Shown here one piece after another: positions 9,824 to 20,708 of a DNA stretch of 50,440 bases. The DNA comes from Thamnocephalis sphaerospora (taxonomy: Eukaryota; Zoopagomycota; Zoopagomycetes; Zoopagales; Sigmoideomycetaceae): NCBI GenBank assembly GCA_003614735.1, contig KZ992469.1, forward strand, positions 1-50,440, given 5' to 3'. Below the pieces are notes generated by a model, which saw only the letters and a list, made by a program, of their open reading frames with translations, did not search any database and was not told where the DNA came from. The translations under genes were made by a program, and so were the position numbers. Every line of letters starts with the position of its first letter. The first letter of the stretch is position 1.

Positions 9824-12144
9824 ATGTCGGTGGAAAGGCTGCTTCCGCTGCCAGTCACAGCAACTACTCCCGCACCTACTAGTGCTGTAGCAATTGCTGG
9901 AGCCTCCGCACCAGACGCATGCTCACCCCTAAGCATGACCCACGCGTCTACAGCCAAGACGTACGGCTACGCCAGTCCACAGGGGCAGTACTGCGTGTCG
10001 AGCAGCGCGGTAAACACATCCGCAAAAGGTGGCAAGCAACATGCTTTTAGGTTGGTGCAAGTGGTGATGCGGTCACCGTGCTGCCTTCTAACGCAAAAGA
10101 CCGACTACGCGTCGTAAACAGCACAAATAGTCAGGAGTACAGCATGCAGGATGGCATTGCGGCGGCTGCTTACAGCAACGATGGTGGCGGCGGCTGCATC
10201 GACGCCGACCACTATAATGATGACGATGACCACAGTCAAGCAAGCACGGCAACATTGACGGACGAGGATGATGGTGGCGATGCAAAGGGCGAGATGATGA
10301 CACGCTACAAGCATTGGCTACGTTGGTTAAATGCAGAGCTGGATGTAGGGCATCATAAGCCAGTACAGCAGCCTCATGTCGGTCGGATAAGCGCCCATGG
10401 CACCGCCACCAGACAGCTACTATCGCCCGGCTTTCCAAGCAGACGAACTGGCAGAGGCCACCGATCCCAAAACGGCGCATCCGTTTCCGCCAGAGCGCCA
10501 TCTCGGCAACACCAGCATCCGTCACTTTTTACACCACCAACTTCAGTGTCGCGTGCCGCTGGACCGGTGATAGACTTGCCTAAAGCACAGCAGTCCACTG
10601 CTTTGGAGCGTTGGGGACCACCGTGCAAGAAACGCCGCGCAAACATGAGCTTTGAGATGGAGCCTGCGGCACGCACCACCAGCGCGTCATTGCATCGCGC
10701 GGATCTATCGCGCGGATCTGCGTCTTACCGCGTGCCATTGCAGCCATTGCCCTCCGTCGACATGCTGGATGCGTCTCAGGAAGAGCTAAATGCAACCACG
10801 CCACCACTGCCGTCAACACCGACCTATCCTTCGCCCTTGCATTCAGTATCATGTAGTCGGGATGGATATTTGCCCACCTTTGCTAGTCCGCCGGTACCTT
10901 ACTCTGTTTCACCATGCTCTTCGGCAGGCAAGGATGACGACGAAAATGGGGTCAACGGTGTAAATTATAATCACGACTGGAGTGCCATGAACACGGCGTC
11001 TTCTAGGCTTACAGAGCTTAGCGATGGCGATGACGTTCTGCTGGATTGCGCCATCGACATTGATGACGAGGATATTGATCCGGATCGCGAAAACCAGCCG
11101 CCGCCCAGCATGCAGCGCTTGTGGCCGGATCAACTAGACTGGCGACCGCGCTACACTGCGGCCGGCTTGACAGACAACGTCGACATACACGATGACCAAA
11201 GCGAGGATGGTGCAGCTTCTCTGGCGTACGTGCTCTCCGACCAGATGCGTGCCCAGCCACGCCCAGACTACACATGCCACATCAACCTCAAGTTTGACTA
11301 TGAGACCCTTCGCCGCAGTGTAGTCATTTGGGTCATACAGGTATTCGCTTTTGTTAGCCAAATGCTGCATATGGCAGCTGACATTCCCTTCCTTTAGACG
11401 TCCGGCACATTTGGCTTCCATCCAGAAACCGCGTATTTAACGGTCAACTACGTTGATCGCTACCTATCCTGCACAGGCATAACCGACAAGTACAACTGCA
11501 GTGAGGACGACACCAAGGCTAGACAAAACTACCAGCAGCTAGCAGCCACGGCTTTGCTGGCGGCTGCCAAGCTGACAGAAGAGGTTCAAAATCCATACGC
11601 CTGCAACTTCGTTTCGCTGTACGCATCTCCAATCAGTCTGGTGGAAATCAAGGACATGGAGATTGATATTGGGGATAAGCTTCAGTTTCAGTACCTACCA
11701 GTCACCCCGCATCGCGTCATTGGCGAGATTTGCGCTGCGATTCCCGCACTGGAGAGCGCGCTGGGTGACGAGCTAGTGGGTCTGGCCTACCGGTACATTG
11801 CCGTGACAAGCATTGGTAGGTATCAAGTTTGAGTGCAGCGCAGCAAGCACCGCAGCTAACACGGTATTGGCAGACTACGCCTCGCTACACTTTAGTCCTG
11901 CGTTGCTGGCAGCGGCAGCCTTGGACCGAGCAATGCAGGATCTGGCCGGCGAACAAGCGGACCGATATTTGCCGCGTGCGCAATTAGCCATGCTCACTGG
12001 CGTCGAGCTGGTGAGTCAACCGTCGAATGTCTCTCACAGTGAGACACAGACGCTTACTTGCGCGTGCGTCTATAGCGGGACGTGGATGAATGCGCCTGCT
12101 ATCTTGGTGCAGTCGTGAACAGCCAGTGGTTCCTGCAGCTTTAA
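9824..12144 (+). CDS. Cyclin, A/D-type-like, with a long disordered N-terminus
   Basis: Five exons (9824-10009, 10051-11340, 11398-11815, 11874-12010, 12076-12144) join in phase into 699 residues. The first about 460 residues are disordered, rich in Ser, Pro, Asp and His, with several S/T-P sites that could be CDK targets. The cyclin box starts near LRRSVVIWVIQ and contains the diagnostic PETAYLTVNYVDRYLS and a LLAAAKLTEE helix. The C-terminal fold follows with the SLHFSPALLAAAAL-type helix. It would bind and activate a cyclin-dependent kinase. The first-helix and PETAYL region resemble A- and D-type cyclins more than Pcl or transcriptional cyclins. An insertion after the first cyclin-box helices (CTGITDKYNCSEDDTKARQN) is unusual. 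No clear RxxL destruction box was confirmed. Confidence 0.85.
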
Positions 12145-12777
12145 TTAAAGCAGATGAAACAGACGACGATGATCAAGTGCAATCATGCCGCGTATACCTG
12201 CAATAGTAGCAGTGTCGCTTGCGTATCCCACCGCTAAGCTATTACCCATTTGCGCCAAGCATCATAATGACGACGCTGGCCTCTCACTAATGACAACCGC
12301 TGGGTAGCTGTGGAAACCGGCGCGCGCATGATCATGGTAGAGACGTTGTAGAATCGGCGGCGTGCCACAGGATTCGACACAGTCTAGAGTCGGCAGTGTA
12401 CTCCATACGACCGGCTCATATAGCTGATCACATGATGCAAGGCTAGGGGTGGAATGTTCGCGTAGAACATGCGTTGCGGCCTACAAGTCACTCGCATCGC
12501 GTGCACTCATTAAACAACGCATGTAGTCTGCGCCACATGCGTCGACATGCTGCTACACAAAATGCAGTGTTTTGGGACATGGGAAACAGACTAATTAAAT
12601 GAGCACACTGGACACGGGCGCTGAGCTAGCTAGCTAGCTGGAACGCAAAAGCACTAGCGGTTTATCGGCAAATAGGAATATGCGGGTTACGAACGGCTAC
12701 ATATCGATACTGTCATTCGGCACTCATGGGTACTTTTAAGCCGAACTGGCAACGCACTCGGACAGACGGCTATCGGC
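12145..12777. other. Intergenic, no gene seen
   Basis: About 630 bp between two convergent genes. It contains frequent stops on all frames and a short GCTA-rich palindromic run (12623-12638). I see no RNA gene signature. Confidence 0.45.
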
Positions 12778-12951
12778 TTAGTACTTGAGGATGATGTAGA
12801 ACGCGTGGATGATACCCGGGATAAAACCAAGCAGCGTTAGACCGATGTTGATGAGCAGGTCACAGCCACAGCCGCGCTCCAGCAGCACGCCGAGCGGCGG
12901 GAAGATGACGGCGGCGACAAACTTGAAGATGTCGGTGCAAGTAAGAGCCAT
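12778..12951 (-). CDS. PMP3: Pmp3/UPF0057 plasma-membrane proteolipid
   Basis: An intronless gene for 57 residues. It has two transmembrane helices: IFKFVAAVIFPPLGVLLE, with the hallmark PPLGV turn, and LLINIGLTLLGFIPGIIHAFYIIL. They are joined by the family's Cys-rich loop RGCGCD, and the protein ends KY. Pmp3 proteins sit in the plasma membrane and tune membrane potential and tolerance to sodium and other cations. That makes it a functional companion to the ENA ATPase found elsewhere in this window. Length and motif order match the family exactly. Confidence 0.95.
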   Translation of the reverse strand: MALTCTDIFKFVAAVIFPPLGVLLERGCGCDLLINIGLTLLGFIPGIIHAFYIILKY

Positions 12952-13673
12952 GGCGGATAGCGTTTAGCAGCGGCGACAGCAGCGTAGATTGGGCAACAGG
13001 TTTGAGCAAGCAGGTGGTAACGGCAGTAACCAAGAGAATAGTTGGATGGTAAGGGGTCTGCACCGGACGCGCTTAGCGTGGCTATTTATCCGTCCGCCAC
13101 TAAGGGGAAGGCGCACTGCACGGCCATGATTGGTCAAGTATGTAGCGAAGCAAGACAAGCATGTGGCAGACAAATTTAGCTGGTATCGTCATAGCGCCGT
13201 CGTTGTTGGGCCTTGAGCCTTTCTTGGCGCCCATCTGCGGGTCAAGCTAGACCCATCGGCAACGGTAGCAATGGAGAACGCCTGCGAGCCAGAAACTCAT
13301 GGCAGTACACGCTCGGCACACGCGCCTTTGATGTTGCAGTCCAAGCAAACAGCATGGCTCATGCGGTCAGCGGAAAACCCGACGTGTAGGACGGCATGGT
13401 CGATCCTATCAGTCACAACGGCTCTGCCCCAGCCACAGGAGCCCGCGCACTACTACTAATCTCCGTCAATGTGACGCTGGCCGTGCCGTACAATCAAGCA
13501 GGGCAGGGTAGGTGGGTGAATGGATCAGTAGGTATCGAGGAAGGCCAAGTGGCGGCTAGACAGTAATTCTGTGTCCACTGACACGGCGTGGCACCTTAGT
13601 GTTTCTACTTTGCTTGTGCTTCTTCCCTGCCTGCTGGGCCTTGTCGCTAGCCCGGACGCACCTGGTTGCTGTC
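12952..13673. other. Divergent promoter region between PMP3 and PRP38
   Basis: About 720 bp. A 62-residue open frame at 13271-13459 has no recognisable feature. TATA-like ATTTATCC at 13083-13090 (GGATAAAT on the - strand) could serve PMP3. Nothing else is visible. Confidence 0.35.
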
Positions 13674-14821
13674 ATGGCAAATCGCACGGTCGACGAAGCC
13701 ATCTCGGTGCACGGCACGAATCCGCAGTTTCTGGTAGAGAAGATTCTGCGGACGCGCATCTACGAGTCAATCTACTGGAAGGAGCATTGTTTTGCGCTGA
13801 ATGGTACGCACACTACGCCCGCTAGGCGTCACGCTTGCAGCGGCGCTAATCTGGCGCCCTTTTGCCAGCGGAAACGCTCATCGACAAAGCAGTCGAGCTG
13901 CAGTATATCGGCGGCCAGTATGCAAATACACGCCCCACCGAGTTTCTCTGCCTGACGTTGAAACTCCTGCAGCTGCAGCCGGAGAAGGAGATTATACTGG
14001 CGTATCTGGAAGACGAGGACTTCAAGTGCGTGCTGCGATGGCGTTTGGCAGCAACGTGTTTCTCTAGCAGCTAACCAGCACGGAGCCAGGTATCTTCGTG
14101 CATTGGCGGCATTCTACTTGCGCCTAGTTGGCAACAGCGTCGATGTCTACACGCACCTAGAGCCATTGTTGGCCGACTATCGCAAGCTACGGCATCGCAC
14201 AAATGGTGAGCAGACGCCAGTGCGGTGGAACAGCCTGACTGTAAATGTGCCGCTAACGCCGCATGCGCGCGGGCGCTAGCTGGAATCGAACTGACCTGCG
14301 TAGACGAATTCATTGATGCGCTGCTGCGTGAAGAGCGTGTTTGCGACATTATTCTGCCTCGACTAGCCCAGCGCCACGTGCTGGAAGAGATGAACGACCT
14401 TGAGCCGCGCATCAGTCCTCTGGCCGCCGAGCTGGAGGATGAAGAAGAGCGTGCTGAGGCGGAGGAACGGCGCCGTATTCGCGAGGAGGAGCGCGAGAAG
14501 GACCGCTTGCGCGAGCTAGCACGAGGCCGCGACCGCAGCCGGAGCCGCTCGCTCGATCGTGACCGTAGCCGGAGTCGATCATTTAGTCGCGATCGGCGGC
14601 ATGATCGACGTCGCAGCCGTAGTCGCGACCGTAGCCACAGTCGTAGTCGTAGTCGTAGCAGAGGGCGTAGTCGCCGCTTCAATCGCAGCAACTCGCGTAG
14701 CTCCAGTGGCAGCCGTAGCCGCTCGCGCTCTCCAGTCTATCGTAGACGTTCTCGATCACGCGACTATGATCGACGCAGTCGTCGAGATCACATTCGCGAT
14801 CGAAGCCGGGATCGTCGCTGA
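13674..14821 (+). CDS. PRP38: Pre-mRNA splicing factor Prp38 (PRP38A-type)
   Basis: Four exons (13674-13803, 13869-14025, 14090-14205, 14280-14821) join in phase into 314 residues. The N-terminal Prp38 domain is clear. It opens with MANRTVDEAISVHGTNPQ, continues through the LVEKILRTRIYESIYWKE helix and the YIGGQYANTRPTEFLCL core, and ends with the YLRALAAFYLRL helix. The C-terminus is a charged helix followed by a long RS domain of Arg-Ser-Arg-Asp repeats, as in the metazoan PRP38A form rather than the short yeast form. The protein belongs to the U4/U6.U5 tri-snRNP and B-complex machinery, where it acts with Snu23 and MFAP1/Spp381 at spliceosome activation. Snu23 is encoded about 1.2 kb away. 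Confidence 0.95.
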
Positions 14822-14962
14822 TGACTGTTACGGCTTAGATACATGGACTACATGCGCAGAGAGATAAAGAACATACTACATTAATTAGCTGCATATTGCA
14901 AAGCAGCGTGGCAGTAGCACTATGCCGGCAAAACATGAGATCACGTATATGCGCAGAGGCCT

Positions 14963-15430
14963 CTAAATAAAGACCCATGCTGCGGCTGCGTATCCAGCTG
15001 CCGCTACAGCCGCGGCGGCGAGTGCATGCTCCTGCACCTCTTGCGCAGCCGCACCGCTGTCTGATGCTCCGAGTGTGGGTGCCGTGGCGCGAGTAGGCCC
15101 CGTGTGCGGATCCAAAGCGTCGTCGCTACCGGCTGTCCTAGTAGCTGGAGGCTGTGTGGGCGACCCAGGACTGCTGGTTGGCCTGGAAGACGTTTGCGAG
15201 GTGCTTGGCGGCTCCTCGGTGCCACTTGGTTCCGACGTCGTCGAGTCGGACGGCCTGGACGTGGGTGGCGTTGACGTCGTGGAAGGCGGGGTCGTTGTGG
15301 GAGGTGGAGTCGTTGTGGAAGGCGCCGTCGTGGGCGCCTGGCTGTCGGTGCCTTGCGCCACCGCAACGCCAAGCGCATTAGCCGCCAGGAATAGCACGGC
15401 GGTCCATAGTATGCAAGTGGGTTGGCGCAT
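14963..15430 (-). CDS. Ser/Thr/Pro-rich cell-surface protein, probably GPI-anchored
   Basis: A 155-residue protein. The start at 15430 (MRQPTCILW...) places a signal peptide directly at the N-terminus; an in-frame ATG at 15457 would add nine residues. After cleavage near ...GVAVAQ, almost the whole chain is Thr, Ser and Pro (for example TTTPPPTTTPPS), typical of heavily O-mannosylated wall proteins. The C-terminus is a hydrophobic Ala-rich tail ending AAAAWVFI, preceded by small residues, as expected for a GPI-attachment signal. The gene lies between two splicing-factor genes with no functional link to them. A TATATATT element (- strand, 15599-15608) lies about 170 bp upstream. Confidence 0.8.
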   Translation of the reverse strand: MRQPTCILWTAVLFLAANALGVAVAQGTDSQAPTTAPSTTTPPPTTTPPSTTSTPPTSRPSDSTTSEPSGTEEPPSTSQTSSRPTSSPGSPTQPPATRTAGSDDALDPHTGPTRATAPTLGASDSGAAAQEVQEHALAAAAVAAAGYAAAAWVFI

Positions 15431-15977
15431 ATCTTGAGTGGTAGGGCAGCAGGCCAAACAAAAGACTAGTAACTAATGAACACTTTAGTAGTCAAAGTGC
15501 TAATACACTCGTGGAGTGATGGTGGATAGAAGGCGTAAGCGCGCGCTGCGACAAAGGGCGTGTAGAAGAGGCGCCGGTGCTGTGCGCCCCAGCAGGGGAA
15601 ATATATAGGCCGGTAAACCCTTTAGACGAGTCGGGCAGCCATGGGACCAAAATGGCAACTATCAGAGCGATGCATATGTACATGTGCCAGAGTGGACTTG
15701 GACTATGCCGAAGCACCAAAGTGTAACAGGCTGATGAACATGTGTGGAGGGGCAGCGCGTGCTGCCCAAGCACTACCGACAGGCACTCGCAAAAGGCCCG
15801 TGTCTGGTGCCTGTACTCCACGTGCGTAGACGGCGTACTCGCCCAGCCATGTATGTTATCGAGCAGCAGGACCGGCTGCACCGCTTGGCCGCAGGGCAAG
15901 CAGTGATGGAGCAAACGTAGTGCATAGGCTTTATATCAAGTATCTACGCTGCCACTCTACAGATCCAGGCGTACAGC
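15431..15977. other. Promoter of the wall-protein gene and 3' region of SNU23
   Basis: About 550 bp between two - strand genes. It carries a TATA element at 15599-15608 on the - strand. Small open frames on both strands show no domain. Confidence 0.4.
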
Positions 15978-16953
15978 CTACTTTTTGGACGACCCAAAGC
16001 CAGAAAAGCTGCCGCGCAAAGTGTTAGATCGACAATGCAGTCCGCGGCATATGCAAGCACGTACCCCATCATGGCCGCCATATCAGCGTCTACTTCGCCT
16101 AGCGCACCCGCCTCAGCGTCGACCGCCGCCTTCTTGGTCGCCTCTTCATCTCGCTTGCGCTGCTTCTTCTCCAGCCGTGCCACTCGCTTCCGCTCCTTTA
16201 CTCCCGCCTCTTCGCGTCTCACTTGCTCAATCTGCTCGTCCAAATCTGCCGCACAAATGACGTGAGCCTCTGCACGCCGCAACAGCTGGGTGTGCGCAGC
16301 CTAACCGTAGGCCTTCTTGGGCTGTGCCTTCTTGGCCTTGAGTACAGCCAGGCGCGCCTTGACCTGCTCCAGTGTACTACGCTCCACGTTCATTTCATGC
16401 CCAAGGTTGCGCTGGTGTCTACGCCCGTTGATGTGATCCAGATAGCTGATGCTGTCCTTGAGCACACAGTCGCACGCATCGCAGTAGAAGCCAGGCTGTC
16501 GCGGACCGCTGCTGCTAGCACCAGACACGCCACCATCCGCGTCCTCCGACCTAGTAGCAAGCGCCAGGTGCGTTTTGCCAACACGACTCTCTAGGTTCAG
16601 CTTTCCTTCGCGCTGCTTCAACAACTCCCGCGGCGCTTCTTCCTCCTCCTCTCCCGCATCCTGTCGGCGCCGCTTAGGCGGAAGACCTGGCCAGTTCAGC
16701 GGAAGCTAACGTAAGCTGCACTGCATATGCTTGCAGCCACCGTGTACGCACCCTGGCGGCGACGCTCATCATTCACCATCAACTCCTTGTCGCGCTCTTC
16801 GCGCTCTACCGCGCGCTTCTTATACTCCTCTAGATCCCATTTCTTGCGGAATTGCACGTCCTGTAAAGCACCGCCCAGCAGTCAGCAGTACGACCAAGCT
16901 GGCGAGTGCTGCGATCGTTGGCCTACCGTGGAACCTGGACCGTAAAAACTCAT
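15978..16953 (-). CDS. SNU23: Spliceosomal zinc-finger protein Snu23 (ZMAT2-like)
   Basis: Five exons on the - strand (16953-16927, 16860-16752, 16686-16306, 16245-16065, 16008-15978) join in phase into 242 residues. The product starts MSFYGPGST and continues into a conserved RKKWDLEEYKKRA helix. A matrin-type C2H2 finger follows (FYCDACDCVLKD with HINGRRHQRN). Next come the ERSTLEQVKARL helix, a Lys/Glu-rich helix, and the family's C-terminal MAAMMGFSGFGSSKK. This is the ZMAT2/Snu23 architecture. Snu23 joins the tri-snRNP, binds near the 5' splice site/U6 helix and leaves at activation together with Prp38. It is slightly longer than the human protein through a Ser/Gly linker before the finger. 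Confidence 0.93.
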
Positions 16954-17118
16954 GGCAGTGGCGGTGAGAAAGTAACAGGCGCTGTCCGAGACTGCGCTAA
17001 CCAAAAAGCAGCGTAATCCAAACAAACACCATCCGACACCCAGTGGCCTACTGGCTCTACTCAAGTCACAGCTGTCCAGTCATTACTACGCTTGCATACG
17101 CTATGTAATACACGTTTA

Positions 17119-18961
17119 CTAACTGGACAGCTCCCATGTTGGCACTGATTCATGAGCCTCCAGGGCAGTCTCTCGTGCCATTCTATGCACCATCACGTTT
17201 CGAGCAACACCCGTGTGGCCTTTGACCCAGTTTACCGCAACTGGCTGTGTCCACTGCTGTGCGCGACGTATGATAAGCTGCCATATCTTGCGTTTCTGTG
17301 CGTCTCGAATCTTGTCCACAGCGCATTCGTCGCCCAGCTTCCGTAACACCGGCTCTACCAGCTGCTGCCACATAACTGCGCATTCTTTCGAGTCGGTGTG
17401 CACTACCGTTTGTCGGTCTAGCGGAATGGAGTGCAGGACATGGCTGATGGCGAGTGCCTCAAGCAGATCGGATCGACAGCATGGTCCCTTGTATCGTCCG
17501 GCGAGCACCGCTGCTGGCTGTCGATTTGCCTTTGGCGAAAGAGATCCATCAAAGACAATGGCCGCATAGCCTCCTGTGCTCTTTCTCACCGATGCGTCCG
17601 TCCATGCCTCGACAATGTGGCGAATGTCACGCATCGCCTGCTCCCAGTCATATAGTCGACCGTCAGGCCCAACCTTTTGATACTCAACAAGCTGTTGTGC
17701 GGTTACACTGAATGGATGCGGTGACGCTTTACCCCGAGGTATCTTTGCCTCCTCGCGTGCCTTGGCCTCCAGCTCCGCAAGTTCCTTGGCACGCCGTTCT
17801 GCCGCTCGCCGCTCGCGTCGACTAGCGCGCTTGGCCGCCTTCTTGTCCTCTTGCAGCTGGTGCTCACTAGGAAGCGCGCTTATATTGATCTTGATGTCCG
17901 CCTTGGCGCCACTAGCAATGATGTTTCCAGTAGCTTTTCGGATAGACTGTGTCGTCGTGGTCTCTACAACCTGTAGCTTGCTCATTGTAGCAGGTTGTGA
18001 CTTCACAGGCTTGGCATCGTTTGCTGTCTTTCCGATGACATCGCTGCTTCCGACACAGTCCATCTTCTCAAGCATAGCTGCAATCGCAGCGGCCTTTTTG
18101 GATGCCTTGCTTGGCACAGCAGCCTCTGTAATCTTCTTGGGTGTGCTCGTCACTGGAACTACCTTCTTAACCTTTGGCTCATCAGGAGTTGCCGTCTTGG
18201 TTTTTTTGGACACACTGGCTGCGACAGCCGGTGCTTTTGGCTTGGTCGCGCCGGCAGTAGCCAAAGCGGCTGTCTTTTTGGTCAAGTTTTGCGCTGCATT
18301 TGCTACTTTGTTGCGCGGCAGTGGGTCTGCTGTCTGCACCTTGGCTTTCTTTGACCCCGCATCCTTGGCTGTGGTTGCTGTGACCGGCTTTGCCGTATTG
18401 CTAGACACTAGGTTGGCAGATTCTTTGAGCGTACTCGCTGCCACCGCAGTCGCTTTAAGCTTTTGGACCGAGCCTGCAGCAGCGGCTGCCTTGACCCGCG
18501 CTAACATTTCCGTCTCAGCTGAAACAGACACGTTGCTTTCAAGCGTACGCAGCATCTTTGTCCCAGCTTGCGCGCCTCCATTATCTGCGACCGACTTGAC
18601 AGCAGTTGCCTGCACAACATTACTGCCATCTGCACTCACTGGCCGTGGCTTTACGCCTTCAATGGCGCCTTTAGCGCCCGACGGGTCAGCTCTGGCGTTT
18701 GCGGCTTCTTTTGCTTGGAGCGCTATCCTCCGCGCTTTCTTAGCCGCCCTCTTTTTTGCATTTCTGCTGCAATACAACACCAATTAGCCACTTGTGATAG
18801 TATATATATATATATAGACATGCGCCATTGCTCATGTACCTTGCGGAACGTGTTGGTGTGCTAGCAAACTTAGTTGCCAGCACACATCTCACGTCCTGGG
18901 CCAGCAGACGCAAGCACTGCAGGGTTGGAGTAACAAAAACATTCCTCAGGGTGACCCGCAT
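17119..18961 (-). CDS. RNase H-like protein with mitochondrial presequence and long Lys/Ala linker
   Basis: Two exons (18961-18840, 18766-17119) give 589 residues. The first exon encodes an Arg/Leu/Thr-rich, acid-free N-terminus (MRVTLRNVFVTPTLQCLRLL...) that looks like a mitochondrial targeting peptide. Residues about 45-340 are low-complexity Lys/Ala/Thr/Val with basic runs. The C-terminal about 170 residues have an RNase H fold: AWTDASV (first Asp), DLLEALAISH (Glu), VVHTDSKE (second Asp) and NWVKGHTG. In the last helix, where RNase H enzymes have the fourth carboxylate (ADxLA), this protein reads NVMVHRMA, so that ligand seems to be lost. It could bind RNA/DNA hybrids without full activity. 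The intron contains a TA microsatellite. Confidence 0.75.
18800..18816. repeat. (TA)n microsatellite within an intron
   Basis: A run of alternating T and A of about 16 nt lies inside the single intron of the RNase H-like gene, 34-50 nt upstream of the acceptor on the - strand. Confidence 0.8.
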
Positions 18962-19587
18962 GGCCAGCAGCGCTCTAGAACAGCGTTGTGTCAGTAATGA
19001 AACTCAAGTAATATTGGCGGTAGCCATTGTTGCGTTGATAGCAGTGTGTCAGTGCCGATACCAACCATAGGCGCCGAGCAAAGTGCTGCTACGGCGCCGT
19101 CATATAGCAATTTGCAGTTTGCAGCTCATTTACTTTCATGCTACTATAGGTCATTGTTCAGAGTCTCACCTGCAGATGCTACAGCGGGTGGAATCTAAAG
19201 CAGAGAATGTGTGTTGACCAAGCGGAGTAAAGAGCTTTGCTTGACTGATTGCTTGTGTGTTGTCACGTTTGTACTGCAGCGACTGGGTAACTTGGCAGGC
19301 GGCGATAATGTGAGCTGCCAGATACGTCCAAACGCACCGCCGGCCCTGCTATATAGCTGCTACCAACGCAACGCCAGCTGAGCTTGTAGCAAGAATAGCC
19401 CAATGCCAAGCGGATGCAAAGGCTATTCCTGCACGGGCCAGATGTTGAAACAAGCATGGAACAATAGACAGCTACGTGCATGACTGGGTGGTGTGCCATT
19501 TGACAGCGCTGACACTACGCCCAACCCAATGACGGGAGACAACTTTATGGAACCAGCGTACACTATGCACACCACAGCAAAGGCAGC
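18962..19587. other. Intergenic, no gene seen
   Basis: About 625 bp between the start of the RNase H-like gene and the 3' end of the TTC36-like gene, both on the - strand. A 78-residue frame at 19263-19499 (-) has no recognisable feature. Confidence 0.4.
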
Positions 19588-20530
19588 TCACTTGTGCAGC
19601 TTGTTCATCGCTTCAACCATGATGGCATTGCACATCTTGGCATACGGGTTTTCACGTACGGCCGCCTCTTTGGCCACCGGGTTGCCATACCGCGCACCAC
19701 GCTCAAAGTCCTGGAACGCAGCATCAGCATTGCCGCGTGCCTTTTGTATAATACCACGCTGCGTGTATGCCTGAGAAAGAGCAAAGCATATTAGATAACA
19801 GCAGACGGCAACGTGAATGCATGCGGCGCAGCGACACACTATTGGCGCATACCTGCTTCAGAATGGCTGCATCACCGACTGCGTATTCAATAGCATGGCC
19901 AAGATCTAGGAACGCGCCATCCAGATCGCCCTGTAGCCGTCTCGCCTGAGCCCTGTTGTGAAAGCGTCGCATAGAGCAGTGAGTATACGCGATGCACGTG
20001 GGTGGTGGCTTCGCCGCTGCGGCTGCATACCTGTTGTTGTAGGCGGACGCATACGTGGGGCACAGTTCGACTGCTTTGGAAAACTTTTCAATAGCGCCCG
20101 CCAGATTGTTGGCCTCGGCGCACTGGACACCCTCCTTCTCTAGCGCCTTGAGCTTGGCAAGCAGCTCCTCTGGGATTGCCGGCGGCTGGGCCTCTACAGG
20201 CTAACGCTCAGCAAGCTTCTCATCCTAGGGGCAAATAGGCCCATACACTTGCCTTGGTTCTCCGCGGCATCCTCACCGGAAGGCGTATCAGCGGTCGGCT
20301 TCTGCGTCAGCGCCGCTAAACTCAGCTCGCCGTCTATTGACACCGATGTGCAATGTGCATAGCTCACGTCAGCTTAGTTTTATCGACGCAGCCGCAAGCC
20401 GGCGCACTCTTGCTTTCCAGCTAAACTATAGCCCACCTGCATTGAGAACAAGGTCAAGCACCCTTTGGTCGTGCGGTGAAATGGTAGCAGAGGATGCTGC
20501 GCTGGGCTGGGTGTTGGCTTGCGACGACAT
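19588..20530 (-). CDS. TTC36-like tetratricopeptide repeat protein
   Basis: Five exons on the - strand (20530-20437, 20333-20253, 20193-20031, 19952-19853, 19770-19588) join in phase into 206 residues. A polar N-terminus with HDQRVLDLVLNAG precedes TPR motifs: EANNLAGAIEKFSKAVELCP...ASAYNNRAQARRLQGD, then AYTQRGIIQKARGNADAAFQDFERGA. The end, ENPYAKMCNAIMVEAM, matches the conserved TTC36 C-terminus (NPYAALCN...ML in animals). TPRs mediate protein-protein contacts. TTC36 in animals has been linked to chaperone and metabolic-enzyme stability; the fungal role is unknown. The second intron starts with GC instead of GT. The gene is divergent from RRP4 over a short shared promoter. Confidence 0.88.
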
Positions 20531-20708
20531 ACTGAAGAGGCGGACAGGCGAGACTTGTCGGTAACAGCGGCGAACACGCCTGGCGTCAAATAGTGCGTGG
20601 GAACAAGCTGCAAGTGACTCGGGCATACCCAACTTGCCCAATCTGGCTCGACTTGTTTGCGGATGCATCTGCGTGTGTTCTTTTTCTTTTCTGTCACCAC
20701 CAGCAAGC
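20531..20708. promoter_or_regulatory. Bidirectional promoter between the TTC36-like gene and RRP4
   Basis: Only 178 bp separate the two start codons on opposite strands, so both promoters and 5' UTRs must fit here. No TATA box is obvious, and there is a pyrimidine-rich TTCTTTTTCTTTTC stretch (20680-20694) before the RRP4 start. Confidence 0.5.

Noticed and set aside
17762-18787. 341-codon + strand open frame
   Set aside because: It is the antisense shadow of the Lys/Ala-rich part of the RNase H-like gene; the - strand frame has the domain and presequence.
20194-20215. Apparent in-frame stop in the TTC36-like gene
   Set aside because: It lies inside the GC-AG intron, so the gene is not broken.
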